A DNA stretch of 60,661 bases from an uncultured Sphingomonas sp. (GCA_913776045.1 CAJYOI010000060.1:1-60661), one strand, 5' to 3'. Positions 26,025 through 35,424 are shown, counted from the stretch's first letter. The notes: a model not told the origin generated them from the letters alone. Made by a program: numbers and translations.

Positions 26025-28561
26025 ACTCCCGGGAACAGACGCACGACCAGCGACGTCGCCAGCCCTTGCAGCGCGACATAACCGCAGAAGCGCGTGACGA
26101 TATCCAGCGTCACGTTGGCCGGCCCCGACACCAAGCCGCGGCCGCTGCGATAGCCGAGGTACAGACCCATGATGACCGCGATGGCTGCACAGACGCCCTG
26201 GAAGGCGACGAGCGCAAACACCGTCGCGCCCTGTCCGCTGGCATCCGGCGCGAGCCCCGCCGCCTGCCAGCCAGACCAGTCGAGCCAGGCCGACAGCGCG
26301 AGCGCGCCACTGGCCAGCGCGGCGAGCAGCCAGGGGCCCTGGCCCGGAAACACGCCTTTCTCCGATCGCGCGAGCAGACTGCGCGAAGCTCTGGCAAGCA
26401 GCAATGCGGCGATACCCAGTCCGCTGACGACCGCCGTCTGCCACCGCGGCGGCGGGGCGATCCAGATGTCGGGGCGCAGGCCGTAGAGGTAGAGGTAGCC
26501 GAACACCGCCATGAACGCGATCATGCCGATGACGACCATCAGCGTGTTGAGTGCCCACCACCCGTGGCTCGACGGGCCGGTGATGGCGATCGGCAACACG
26601 ATCCCGCCGCCGACGTCGGACTCCTCATGCTTCAAGGGCCGATCGGTTTCCCACAGCCAGCGCAGAACGCACAAGATCGCGACCACGCCACAGAACAGCG
26701 AGAAGCCGTAAGCCTGCACCGTCAGCGCGAGGAAATGCAGCGCCGTCCCCACGGCGGCAGCCAGCGGCCAGGCGGACGGGCCGGGCATGATCTGGAGGTA
26801 CTGCGGTTCGGCATTGATCGGGCTGGTGATCAGCGTCTCGCGCAGGCCCGTCGTGCTGCCGGGCAGGAAATAGCGTCCCTCCTCGACCCGTCGGGCGAGG
26901 TCGGGATCGTCCCACAGCGGCTCGCGACTGCTGACGATGGGGATCGATCGCGTGGAATACAGCCCCGTCGGCAGCCATTCGAGCGTTCCACCGCCATAGA
27001 CGTTGCCCGCCTCGTCCTGCGCCGACATACGAAACTTGCGTGCGACGTCGATGACGAACAGCAGCACGCCGATCGCGATCACGAATGCGCCGACCGTGGA
27101 CACCAGGTTGAGCAGATCGAGGCCGCGGTTGGGCATGTAGGTATACACGCGGCGCGGCATGCCCATCAGCCCGGTCAGGTGCATCGGCAGGAAAGTGATG
27201 TGGATACCGGCGAAGATCAGCCAGAACACCCATCGGCCGACGCGTTCGGACAGCGCCCGCGAACTGCTCATGCCGAACCAGTAATAAAAGGCGCCGAACA
27301 TCGGCAGCACCATGCCGCCGATCAGGACGTAGTGCAGGTGCGCGACGATGAAGTAGGAATCATGCGCCTGCCAGTCGAACGGGACCATGCCGACCATGAC
27401 GCCGGTGAGGCCGCCCATAACGAACACCAGCAGCCCGCCGATCACGAACAGCGCCGGCACCGACCAACGAATTTTTCCCGCCGCCAGCGTCGCGATCCAG
27501 CAGAACACCTGGATGCCCGCGGGCAGGCTGACCGCCATGCTGGCCGCGCTGAAATAGCCGGTCGAGACGCGCGGCATGCCGGTCGCGAACATGTGGTGCG
27601 CCCACACGCCGAAGCTGATGAAGCCGGTGGCGATGATCGCCAGCACGTTCAGGCGATACCCGACCAGCTCGGTGCGCGCGATCGTCGCGACCATCATGCT
27701 CATCAGGCCGGCGGCGGGCAGGAAGATGATGTACACCTCCGGGTGGCCGAAAAACCAGAACAGGTGCTGCCACAGCATCGGGTCGCCGCCGCGGGTCGGG
27801 TCGAAGAACGGCCAGTTGAACGCGCGTTCCAGTTCCAGAAGCAGGGTGCTGAGGATGACGCTTGGGAAGGCGACGATGATCATCACCGCGAAGACCAGCA
27901 TCGCCCAGGCGAAGACCGGCATGCGGCTGAGAGTCATCCCGGGCGCGCGGGTTCGCAGGACACCCACGATGATCTCGATCGCGCCGGCTATGGCGGAAAT
28001 CTCGATGAAGCCGATGCCCAGCAGCCAGAAATCGGTGTTGATGCCCGGACTGAACGCGATGCTGGTCAGCGGCGGATACATGAACCATCCGCCGTCGGGC
28101 GCCAGTCCCACGAACAGCGAGCAGAAGAACAGCAGCCCGCCGACGAAATACGCCCAGAAGGCGTAGGCGGACAGCCGCGGGAACGGCAGGTCGCGCGCCG
28201 CGAGCATCTGCGGCAACAGCAACACGCCGATCGCCTCGACCATCGGCACGGCGAACAGGAACATCATCACCGTGCCGTGCATGGTGAAGAACTGATTGTA
28301 GGTGTCGACCGGCAGGAACGTCAGCAACGGCGCGGCCAGCTGCACCCGCATGCCGAGCGACAATATGCCCGCCAGCACGAAGAACAGGAAGGCGGTGCCG
28401 ATATAATAGACGCCGATGTAGTTGTTGTTGACCGCGGTCAGTAGCTGCCAGCCCTTGGGCGCGCACCAGATGCGCTCCAGTTCCTCAAGCTCGCCTTCGG
28501 GGCGTGGGCCTTTTGTCGGGAAGCGGTCGTAGAGCGCGTGGTCGAAGCCGGTCTCGCTCAT
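26021..28561 (-). CDS. ctaD: Cytochrome c oxidase subunit I+III fusion (caa3/aa3 type)
   Basis: The catalytic heme-copper subunit joined to a subunit III-like C-terminus in one 846-residue chain. Visible ligands: low-spin heme His in FFTMHGTVMMF; CuB His and cross-linked Tyr in GHPEVYI with the D-channel Glu; the CuB HH pair in WAHHMFATG; and the heme a and a3 His pair in VAHLHYVLIGG. The D-channel entry Asp is in ARDLPFPR. After about residue 600 the chain enters further helices of subunit III type. The ATG at 28561 overlaps the subunit II stop (ATGA). The upstream-extended ORF is not used. Confidence 0.93.
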   Translation of the reverse strand: MSETGFDHALYDRFPTKGPRPEGELEELERIWCAPKGWQLLTAVNNNYIGVYYIGTAFLFFVLAGILSLGMRVQLAAPLLTFLPVDTYNQFFTMHGTVMMFLFAVPMVEAIGVLLLPQMLAARDLPFPRLSAYAFWAYFVGGLLFFCSLFVGLAPDGGWFMYPPLTSIAFSPGINTDFWLLGIGFIEISAIAGAIEIIVGVLRTRAPGMTLSRMPVFAWAMLVFAVMIIVAFPSVILSTLLLELERAFNWPFFDPTRGGDPMLWQHLFWFFGHPEVYIIFLPAAGLMSMMVATIARTELVGYRLNVLAIIATGFISFGVWAHHMFATGMPRVSTGYFSAASMAVSLPAGIQVFCWIATLAAGKIRWSVPALFVIGGLLVFVMGGLTGVMVGMVPFDWQAHDSYFIVAHLHYVLIGGMVLPMFGAFYYWFGMSSSRALSERVGRWVFWLIFAGIHITFLPMHLTGLMGMPRRVYTYMPNRGLDLLNLVSTVGAFVIAIGVLLFVIDVARKFRMSAQDEAGNVYGGGTLEWLPTGLYSTRSIPIVSSREPLWDDPDLARRVEEGRYFLPGSTTGLRETLITSPINAEPQYLQIMPGPSAWPLAAAVGTALHFLALTVQAYGFSLFCGVVAILCVLRWLWETDRPLKHEESDVGGGIVLPIAITGPSSHGWWALNTLMVVIGMIAFMAVFGYLYLYGLRPDIWIAPPPRWQTAVVSGLGIAALLLARASRSLLARSEKGVFPGQGPWLLAALASGALALSAWLDWSGWQAAGLAPDASGQGATVFALVAFQGVCAAIAVIMGLYLGYRSGRGLVSGPANVTLDIVTRFCGYVALQGLATSLVVRLFPGV

Positions 28562-29586
28562 CGCGGCGTTTCCAGCCAGGCGGCGATGGCGTCGACATCC
28601 TGCGCGGAAAGCATGTCGTAGCTCGGCATACGGTTGCCCGGCTTCAGCGCCTGGCTGTCGGTGATCCAGCCGTTCAGCGTGCCCCGATTGTTGGGCAGGA
28701 TGCCAGCACCCAGCGACAGGCGGCGGGAGAGGTGGGTCAGATCCGGGCCCGACAGGCCGTTCGCCGGCGTTCCCGCGACGCGGTGGCATGCCGCACAGCC
28801 GTTCGCCATGAACAGTGCCTGCCCGTTACCGGTGTCTTGCATAGCAGTTGCCGACGCGATCCGCCGGATCGCCGGTACCCGGCCCGGGACCGACTGCGGA
28901 TCGACGCGCGCAGGCGTCGTCGTCCCGTCGCCCGCCAGCAGCCGCTGGTAATCGGCGTCGTCATGCGCGGCGACGACGAAGCCCATCAGTGCGTGCGGCC
29001 CGCCGCAATATTCGGCGCAGATGCCGCCGTAGCGCCCGGCGCGGCCGGCCTGCACCTTCAGGACATTGGTGCGGCCGGGGATCATGTCTTCCTTGCCCGA
29101 CAGGTTGGGCACCCAGAAGCTGTGGATGACGTCGGCGCTTCGCAGTTCGAGCACGACCGGGCGGCCGACCGGCAGATGCAGTTCGTTGGCGTCGCGCAGA
29201 ATCACCCGGCCCTGCGCGTCGAGATATTCGACGTCCCACCACCACATATGGCCGGTGATGCGGATGCGTTGTTCGGTGCCGCGGATCGGGTCGGTCAGTG
29301 AGGCTGTGAGCGTCAGGCCCCAGATCAGCAGCCCGGTCAGCACGACTGTGGGGAAGGCGATGCCCATTACCCAGATCATCTTCTCGCCGCCCAGCTTCGC
29401 TTTCAGGCGAACGGGGCCCGCCAGCGCAACATACAGAGCGGCGGCGACGATCGCCGTTACCACAACGCCCATGCCGAACAGCACCCAGGCGAGCAGCGTG
29501 ACGCTGTCGGCGTAGGGGCCGGCCGGGTCGAGGACCGGCGGCGGCCACCCCCACCAGGCGTCGAAGGCGCTCGCGGACTCAGTCAT
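28558..29586 (-). CDS. ctaC: Cytochrome c oxidase subunit II with C-terminal cytochrome c domain
   Basis: Receives electrons at the CuA centre. The 342-residue chain starts MTESASAFDAWWGW (an ATG 12 bp upstream is possible). Two helices follow (VTLLAWVLFGMGVVVTAIVAAAL, and FPTVVLTGLLIWGLTLTAS). The cupredoxin domain holds the CuA ligands (GICAEYCGGPHALMGF). A cytochrome c domain is appended, with heme motif CAACH near residue 240 and the axial Met likely in GNRMPSYDM, so the enzyme is caa3-like. It overlaps the lipoprotein cytochrome gene upstream by 8 bp and subunit I by 4 bp. Confidence 0.92.
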   Translation of the reverse strand: MTESASAFDAWWGWPPPVLDPAGPYADSVTLLAWVLFGMGVVVTAIVAAALYVALAGPVRLKAKLGGEKMIWVMGIAFPTVVLTGLLIWGLTLTASLTDPIRGTEQRIRITGHMWWWDVEYLDAQGRVILRDANELHLPVGRPVVLELRSADVIHSFWVPNLSGKEDMIPGRTNVLKVQAGRAGRYGGICAEYCGGPHALMGFVVAAHDDADYQRLLAGDGTTTPARVDPQSVPGRVPAIRRIASATAMQDTGNGQALFMANGCAACHRVAGTPANGLSGPDLTHLSRRLSLGAGILPNNRGTLNGWITDSQALKPGNRMPSYDMLSAQDVDAIAAWLETPR

Positions 29587-29992
29587 CGGAAATACCATAA
29601 AGATAGGCGGCGACGTCGCGCGCCTCGGATTGGGTGATCGGCATCGCGGGCATCGCGCTGCCCGGTTTTGCCGCGGGCGCGTTGCGGACGAAAGCGGCGA
29701 GATTGGCCGGCGTATTGGGTAACGCGCCCGCGATCGGGCCGAGACCGTCGAAGTGCGTCAGATCGGGGCCGGCTCGCCCTTTCGGCCAGGCGATGTCGGG
29801 AAAGGCGTGGCAAGCCGCGCAGCCGGCGGCCACCACCACGGCGCGACCGCGCTCGGCGGCGGCTGGGTCGAAATCATGGCGTGCGCTGAGCGGCGGCTTG
29901 CACGCGGCGGTCATCGCTGCCAGCACGGCGATCGTGACCACGGCCCGCGGCGTGGAACCCGCAATCCGGCGGCGGGGTTGGAGGCACCACAA
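29579..29992 (-). CDS. Lipoprotein mono-heme cytochrome c
   Basis: Small cytochrome c (137 residues if started at the TTG 29992). The signal peptide has a basic n-region (QPRRR) and a lipobox in MTAAC. The heme motif CAACH follows in VVAAGCAACHAF, and the axial Met is probably in GSAMPAMPI. It likely hands electrons to the subunit II heme. Only non-ATG starts are available: the TTG, or GTGs further in. It is first in the oxidase operon and its start abuts the ATG of the divergent cytochrome c4 gene at 29993, leaving no space for separate promoters. Confidence 0.75.
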   Translation of the reverse strand: MWCLQPRRRIAGSTPRAVVTIAVLAAMTAACKPPLSARHDFDPAAAERGRAVVVAAGCAACHAFPDIAWPKGRAGPDLTHFDGLGPIAGALPNTPANLAAFVRNAPAAKPGSAMPAMPITQSEARDVAAYLYGISDD

Positions 29993-30730
29993 ATGACAAG
30001 CTTCCGCCTTGCCACGCTTGGACTCGCCCCGCTCGCGCTTGCCGCGCTCGTCCTGTCCGGCTGTACGTCGCCGTCGAATCCCACCGATCCATTCGAGGCG
30101 ACCGGGGAGACGATCGCGTTCAGTGGCGCCGCGGCCGGGCCCGCCGGCGCCTGTTCTACCTGCCACGGTACGCGCGGTCAGGGTGACGGGAACCTCGCGC
30201 CGCGCCTTGCCGGTCTCGACCAGGGCTATGCCCTGCGCCAGCTCGAGCATTTCGCCTCGGGTGCCCGGCGCAACCCGCAGATGTATCGGATCGCCCGCCG
30301 GCTCGATGCCGGCGCGCGGGAGAAGGTCGCCGCCTATTATGCAGCCCTGCCCTGGGGTGTCGCCGCCAACAGCCGTGTCGGAAAGGGCGAGGATTGCAAC
30401 GCCGCGATACTCTATCATGCCGGTGTCCCTGCGCGCGGGATCGCTTCGTGCGCCAGTTGCCACGGTGCCGATGCCCAAGGGAACGCCGGCAATCCGCCGC
30501 TGGCCGGGCAGCCCGCACCATATCTCGCCCGCCAGCTCGACGACTGGGCAAGCGGCAAGCGGTACGGCGATGCGGACGGGGCGATGACGACCATCAGCCG
30601 CGCGCTTTCGGCTGCGGATCGGCAAGCGGTGGCGGCGTATGCTGCGGGCCTTGCGGGTGGTGGCGATGGTCGGTCAGTTCCGGCAGCATGCCCTCGAACA
30701 CGTCGTCCCGATCGACCAGATGGTGCTTGA
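29993..30730 (+). CDS. Diheme cytochrome c4-type lipoprotein
   Basis: A 245-residue cytochrome with a lipoprotein signal peptide (RLATLGLAPLALAALVLSGC). Two heme motifs, CSTCHG and CASCHG, are spaced as in cytochrome c4, with Met candidates in NPQMYR and GAMTTI. It would shuttle electrons to the nearby oxidase. The last 20 residues (after AAYAAGLAGGG) go beyond the domain and overlap the end of the opposite-strand cytochrome b561 gene by 137 bp. It is the only plus-strand gene inside the minus-strand oxidase cluster, which hints at its own promoter inside a neighbouring gene. Confidence 0.85.
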   Translation: MTSFRLATLGLAPLALAALVLSGCTSPSNPTDPFEATGETIAFSGAAAGPAGACSTCHGTRGQGDGNLAPRLAGLDQGYALRQLEHFASGARRNPQMYRIARRLDAGAREKVAAYYAALPWGVAANSRVGKGEDCNAAILYHAGVPARGIASCASCHGADAQGNAGNPPLAGQPAPYLARQLDDWASGKRYGDADGAMTTISRALSAADRQAVAAYAAGLAGGGDGRSVPAACPRTRRPDRPDGA

Positions 30731-31262
30731 TCGCCGCGAGCGCATGAGCGGGCACGAGCAGCGCCAGCACGATCACGCCGCCGACGTGCAGGTCCATCGC
30801 CCAGTCGAGCACGCGGAACTGCCATTCGCGCGACAGGTCGTAGAACGGCATCACCGGAACCGGGATCAGCCCGGCTAGAGATAGCGGCTGGGCCGGCTGG
30901 ATCGCGGACCACATCGCCCACCCCGACAGCGGCAACAGCGTGAACAGCGCGTATAAGACGCCGTGCGTCACATGCGCGACCGTCGCGGAGAAGCCGGGCT
31001 TGTCGGCATCGTTGATCGGCCCCGGCACGATCAGCCGCCACAGCAGGCGCAACAGACCGAGCATCAGTAGCGTCAGTCCGATTTCCGAGTGCAGCGCATA
31101 GGCGGCCAGCTTGTCGCCGCCGACCAGATAACGCTGGATCCACCAGCCCGTGCCGAGCTGGAAGATGACGACCGCGGCCATGATCCAGTGGAACGCCACG
31201 CCGACCGGCGTATAGCGGCCGCGCTTGCGATAGCGCTGGGCCCACGCCTGCAGCCGGCTCAT
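30594..31262 (-). CDS. Cytochrome b561 family membrane protein
   Basis: A 222-residue four-helix diheme cytochrome b that moves electrons between quinones and partners. It begins MSRLQAWAQRYRKRGRYTPVGVAFHW, and His residues in HWIMAAVVIFQ, LHSEIGLTLLML, HVTHGVLYALFTLLPL and LHVGGVIVLALLVPAH serve as likely heme ligands. The C-terminal tail is rich in His and Pro (HRHHPQGPQHTPPP) and overlaps the end of the cytochrome c4 gene. The ATG overlaps the stop of the CtaG-like gene by 4 bp. Confidence 0.87.
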   Translation of the reverse strand: MSRLQAWAQRYRKRGRYTPVGVAFHWIMAAVVIFQLGTGWWIQRYLVGGDKLAAYALHSEIGLTLLMLGLLRLLWRLIVPGPINDADKPGFSATVAHVTHGVLYALFTLLPLSGWAMWSAIQPAQPLSLAGLIPVPVMPFYDLSREWQFRVLDWAMDLHVGGVIVLALLVPAHALAAIKHHLVDRDDVFEGMLPELTDHRHHPQGPQHTPPPLADPQPKARG

Positions 31263-32002
31263 GCGGATCGCGGGGCCGCGACGGGTGCCAGCGCTTTCCA
31301 CAGCAGGGCCGACGCGATCAGCAGATACGCACCGCCGCCGCCGACCCACATCACCAACCCGGCCAGCTGCTGGTCCTCGAGGGGCGTCAGCCCCCATGAT
31401 GCAGTGGTGATCGCGTGCGGCAGGTAGAACGCGCGACCGGCGAAGACCAGCAGGGCGCCGAGCACGCCCATCTGGACCATCTGCGCCAACAGCCCCGCTG
31501 CCGCCTCCATGGCGCCTGCACGGCGCAGCGCCGCCCACCAGACCGCAGCGCTGCCCGTGATCGAAAGCTGCATCACCCAGAAGACGCCGTCGCTCGACAG
31601 CGCGCGTTCGTAGAAGGCCGGCACATGCAACAGCCAGAAGATCGCGGTCTGCGCGACCGTCGCGACGGTCAGCGACACCCGCGGAAAGGCTTTCGGCCCG
31701 ATCGCTCCAACCAATAGCGGCGCCAGCACGAGCGCGAGGGCAAGATGATGCACCGACCGCGCGAGGAACAGCGCAGACCCCAACGCGCACAGCGGCGTGA
31801 CGAACAGCGCGAGAACGACCGCCGCCGCGCCAAGCTGGCTCGACGTCCGCGATCGCCCGGCCACCAGCCCGATCGCCAGCAGGCCGACGAGGATTCCCAA
31901 CAGCCAGGGATCCCAGTTCCAACGGGCCAGCCATTGCCCCGGATCGGGCGCCGCACCGCAATAGGGCTGCCAGTGCAGCGTCGAGGAGCTTTGGATCGGC
32001 AT
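31259..32002 (-). CDS. ctaG: Cytochrome c oxidase assembly protein, CtaG_caa3-like
   Basis: Polytopic membrane protein of 247 residues needed for insertion of copper or assembly of caa3-type oxidases (the Bacillus CtaG family, PF09678, unrelated to Cox11). The start ATG at 32002 gives MPIQSSSTLHWQPYCGAAPD. About six helices follow, with conserved His residues in RSVHHLALALVLAPLL, LLHVPAFYERAL and LPHAITTASWGLTPLEDQQLAG, the last being the family signature. It is the first gene of a two-gene unit with cytochrome b561. Confidence 0.85.
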   Translation of the reverse strand: MPIQSSSTLHWQPYCGAAPDPGQWLARWNWDPWLLGILVGLLAIGLVAGRSRTSSQLGAAAVVLALFVTPLCALGSALFLARSVHHLALALVLAPLLVGAIGPKAFPRVSLTVATVAQTAIFWLLHVPAFYERALSSDGVFWVMQLSITGSAAVWWAALRRAGAMEAAAGLLAQMVQMGVLGALLVFAGRAFYLPHAITTASWGLTPLEDQQLAGLVMWVGGGGAYLLIASALLWKALAPVAAPRSA

Positions 32003-32207
32003 CACCGCTATCCTTAAGCGACAGGCGGTGGCGCGCAATCATTCGTACGGACGATTTGCCAAAAAGGGCGTCGGGCTGCGCTGCCGAGCGGCCATATCGT
32101 CCGGGATGCACGGGGCAGCAGGCTGCCGTTCGAACAAACCGTTAACCAATCTGCCGTATCGCCACTCGCGGGCTCTGTTGCGAACCAGAGCGGCTTTGGG
32201 GGCGACG

Positions 32208-33224
32208 ATGATGGCGACACGACTTCCCGCTTTGCGTTCCGATCGCCACCCGTTTCAAAAGCCGCTGCTTCTGTACGGCGTGCTCTGTTTCGTCTTCGGA
32301 CTGCTGATGTATTTGGCGGGCGTACTGCTCGTCTTCCCGCGGTATCTACTCGGCCTGCACGATATTCTCGATCCGGTGGCCGAGGCGCTGGTCTGGTATA
32401 GCGGAGTGCCGATCATGGTCGGTATCGCGTTGTCGCTGTTCGATCTGCTGTATATGCATCAGCACAAGAAGCCCGATGTGCCGGTTCGGTTCACGCCCGT
32501 GCAGCGCCGCCGGGTGACGGTGGCGCTCACCGCCTATAACGACGAAGACAGTATCGCCGGCGCCGTTGAGGACTTTCTGCTGCACCCGCTGGTCGAACGC
32601 GTTATCGTCGTCAGCAACAACAGCGTTGACCGCACGTTCGAGCGTGCCGAAGCCGCTGGCGCGATCACCTTTAACGAACTCGCCCCCGGCTATGGTCGCT
32701 GCGTCTATCGCTGCCTGAGCGAAGCGGTGGCGTTCGAGGATACCGAATTCGTCGTGCTGTGCGAAGGCGACAGCACGTTCCGCGCCTATGATATCGAGAA
32801 ACTGCTCGCCTATGCGCCGCACGCCGACATCGTGAACGGCACGCGCACCGTGGAACCGTTGCGCCAGTATCTGACGCAGCTCAGCGTGTTCATGTACTAC
32901 GGCAACATCTTCGTCGGCAAGCTGCTGGAGGCCAAGCACCTCGGACGCGGCACGATCACAGACATGGGCACGACCTACAAGCTGTGCCGCCGCGACGCGC
33001 TCGTGAAACTGCTGCCCTATCTCAACCCGGCGGTGAACCTGGAATTCAACGCCCACCTGCTCGATACCGCGTTGTACCAGGATCTGGTCCTGCTGGAATG
33101 CCCGATCACCTTCCATCCGCGGATCGGGTTCAGCAAGGGCGGCAACGTCAACAACTGGCGCGGGTTCGTGGTCGGCTGGCGCATGATCCTGGGGCTGTTG
33201 TCGGATTGGAAGCGCTACGCATGA
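32208..33224 (+). CDS. Family 2 glycosyltransferase, membrane-associated
   Basis: A GT-A glycosyltransferase of 338 residues preceded by two N-terminal helices (LLLYGVLCFVFGLLMYLAGVLL and WYSGVPIMVGIALSLFDLLYM). The catalytic domain starts at VTVALTAYNDEDSI; the metal-binding acidic motif is within LCEGDSTF. The ATG at 32208 (MMATRLP) has a strong GGGGGCGA ribosome site, and upstream in-frame codons are rejected as leader. First gene of a four-gene unit with 4-bp overlaps. It probably transfers a sugar to a polyisoprenyl carrier on the cytosolic face. Confidence 0.85.
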   Translation: MMATRLPALRSDRHPFQKPLLLYGVLCFVFGLLMYLAGVLLVFPRYLLGLHDILDPVAEALVWYSGVPIMVGIALSLFDLLYMHQHKKPDVPVRFTPVQRRRVTVALTAYNDEDSIAGAVEDFLLHPLVERVIVVSNNSVDRTFERAEAAGAITFNELAPGYGRCVYRCLSEAVAFEDTEFVVLCEGDSTFRAYDIEKLLAYAPHADIVNGTRTVEPLRQYLTQLSVFMYYGNIFVGKLLEAKHLGRGTITDMGTTYKLCRRDALVKLLPYLNPAVNLEFNAHLLDTALYQDLVLLECPITFHPRIGFSKGGNVNNWRGFVVGWRMILGLLSDWKRYA

Positions 33225-33859
33225 GCGGCGACTATCACAATTCGCGGCTTGAAATGGACACGCGCCGCGGCAGTGTGTGGGCCGCGCTCTGGCGCTATTT
33301 CTTTCGTCACCGCATCCGCGACAGTGCGTGCGTGCTGGACCTCGGCGCGGGCTATGGCGACTTCATCAACAATGTGGTGGCGCGTCGCCGGATTGCGGTC
33401 GACACCTGGCCGGGCCTGGCACAGCAGGTCGCGCCGGGCGTCGAGGCGATCGTCGGGCCGGTCGACGACCTTCATGCCATCGCCGATGGGTCGGTCGATT
33501 ACGCCTTCGCCTCCAACCTGTTCGAACATCTGCCGCAGGACGTGCTCGTCGCGACGCTGGTCGAAATCCGGCGAACGCTCGCACCCGGCGGGACGCTCAC
33601 GATGTTGCAGCCCAACTATCGCTATGCGTATCGGGAATATTTCGACGATTACACGCATGTTGCTGTCTATTCACATATCAGCCTGGCCGATCTGCTGCGC
33701 GCACACGGCTGGGACATCGTCGAGGTTCATCCGCGCTTCCTGCCGTTGACGGTCAAGTCGCGGTTGCCTGCCTGGCCGATACTGGTCGCCGCCTATCTTC
33801 GGTCGCCGATTAAGCCCATGGGCAAGCAGATGCTTCTCGTTGCGCGGCCGGCGCGGTGA
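33221..33859 (+). CDS. Class I SAM-dependent methyltransferase
   Basis: A 212-residue methyltransferase (Methyltransf_11-like). SAM motif I is VLDLGAGYGDFINN near residues 37-50; motif II/III includes GSVDYAFASNLFEHL and LAPGGTLTMLQPN. The ATG overlaps the GT2 stop by 4 bp. Between two glycosyltransferase genes it may methylate a sugar or lipid-linked intermediate; the acceptor is not visible. Confidence 0.85.
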   Translation: MSGDYHNSRLEMDTRRGSVWAALWRYFFRHRIRDSACVLDLGAGYGDFINNVVARRRIAVDTWPGLAQQVAPGVEAIVGPVDDLHAIADGSVDYAFASNLFEHLPQDVLVATLVEIRRTLAPGGTLTMLQPNYRYAYREYFDDYTHVAVYSHISLADLLRAHGWDIVEVHPRFLPLTVKSRLPAWPILVAAYLRSPIKPMGKQMLLVARPAR

Positions 33860-35424
33860 GCGTTGCGATCGGCGACGGGGGCGCGGACCGCGACGCGCGT
33901 TCGCGTATTTCTGACCCGAAACGTCTGCTGCTGCGCGCCGGATTGGCGCTGACGCTCGCGTCCCTGCTGGTCGTGGTCGTCAAGATGGCGCTCGCCGCGT
34001 GGGTTGCGTTGAAATATCCCTACGACCTCGATTACGGCGAGGGCATCGTCTGGCAACAGATGCGCAACATCCTGGCCGGCGAGGGATATGCGCCGCTCGG
34101 TATCTATCCGGCGATCGTCTATCATTATCCGCCGGTCTATCACCTGGTGACCGGCGCACTGGCCTGGGCGACCGGGATCGACGAGCTGTTCGCCGGACGA
34201 TTGGTGTCCCTGCTCTCGACGATCGCGTCGATGGCGCTTGTCGGACGGCTGACCTGGTCCGCTATTCCGAGCGAGGAGGACACGGTCGTGCGCTGGCTGG
34301 CGGCAGCGATTGCCGCGACGTGCCTCGCCACGATTCCGACGATCGTCGACTGGGCGACCCTGATGCGGGTCGACATGCTCGGCTGCGCATGGACGATGGC
34401 TGGACTGGTTTTTGCACATCGCGCAGTTACCCGGCCGAAGATAGTGCCGCTGTCGGCGCTCGCCTTCGTGTTGGCGGTCTATACCAAGCAGACGAACATC
34501 GCCGGGCCGATCGCGTCGTTCGTCCTGCTGTGGTGCGTCCGGCCGCGATCCGCGCTTGCGCTGCTCGGCTGGTGTCTCGGACTGGGCTTGGCGGCGCTCG
34601 CCGTTCTGACGGTCGAAAGCGACGGTGGCTTCCTGCGGCATGTGCTGAGCTACAACGTCAACCGGATCGATTGGGGGCGCTGGCGCCTGCTGAGGCAGGC
34701 CCTGTTGTTTCACGCCGTGCTGATCGGGCTTGCCGGTTTCGCGATCGCACAGGCGTGGCGGCGGTTGACCCAGGCAAGCCATGCCGGGCCGTGGCGCAGC
34801 GGGTTGCGGGACGAAAGCCGCGCGGCGCTGGTGCTGGCGCTGGCGTTTCTGGCCGTAAAGACAGCAATGATCCCGACGATCCTGAAATCGGGGTCGAGCG
34901 CCAATTATCTGATCGAATGGTCCTGCGGCATCACCGTGTTCGCAGGGCTGGCGGCTGTTCCGGTTCTGCGGGTGGCGCGGGGCGGCGAGGCCTGGCCGTC
35001 GCCCATCCTTATCGCCTTGCTAACGATCATGCTGCCGATCGCGACATGGCAAGTGCCGATGCCGGAGATCGATCCGTCGGTGCTGCGCACGTACGATGCC
35101 CAGAAAGCGGCCATGGTCGATCGAATTCGCGCTGCGGAAAAGCCGGTCGTCGCCGACGATATGGTGCTGCTCATCCGCGCCGGCCGGCCGGTCGAATATG
35201 AGCCTGCGATCGCCGCCGAACTGGGGCATAGCGGCGTTTACGACGAGGCCGGCTTCATCGCAAAGGTTCGGCGCGGCGATTTCGCCTTTTTCCTGACGCG
35301 CGGCAACCGGTCGGATCCGCTGTTCGACGAACGCTACAACCCGCGCGTCGCCGATGCGATCGATGCGGCCTATCCACGCAAGGAACGCGACGGCAATCTG
35401 ACGTTCCACTTGCCAGCGCGATGA
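33856..35424 (+). CDS. GT-C type glycosyltransferase, multi-pass membrane protein
   Basis: A 522-residue protein starting with GTG (GTGA overlap with the methyltransferase stop). About ten hydrophobic helices are spread over residues 30-400; a soluble periplasmic part follows (after about residue 400). The first large loop after helix 1 carries acidic residues (YPYDLDYGEGIVWQQM), the pattern of the GT-C/PMT superfamily, where a loop Asp is catalytic. It would use polyprenyl-phosphate sugars on the periplasmic side. The specific sugar and acceptor are unknown. Confidence 0.75.
   Translation: MSVAIGDGGADRDARSRISDPKRLLLRAGLALTLASLLVVVVKMALAAWVALKYPYDLDYGEGIVWQQMRNILAGEGYAPLGIYPAIVYHYPPVYHLVTGALAWATGIDELFAGRLVSLLSTIASMALVGRLTWSAIPSEEDTVVRWLAAAIAATCLATIPTIVDWATLMRVDMLGCAWTMAGLVFAHRAVTRPKIVPLSALAFVLAVYTKQTNIAGPIASFVLLWCVRPRSALALLGWCLGLGLAALAVLTVESDGGFLRHVLSYNVNRIDWGRWRLLRQALLFHAVLIGLAGFAIAQAWRRLTQASHAGPWRSGLRDESRAALVLALAFLAVKTAMIPTILKSGSSANYLIEWSCGITVFAGLAAVPVLRVARGGEAWPSPILIALLTIMLPIATWQVPMPEIDPSVLRTYDAQKAAMVDRIRAAEKPVVADDMVLLIRAGRPVEYEPAIAAELGHSGVYDEAGFIAKVRRGDFAFFLTRGNRSDPLFDERYNPRVADAIDAAYPRKERDGNLTFHLPAR

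Noticed and set aside
25925-28444. 839-codon plus-strand open frame
   Set aside because: Antisense to the oxidase I/III gene, with no family motifs and unnatural Arg/His/Gln content.
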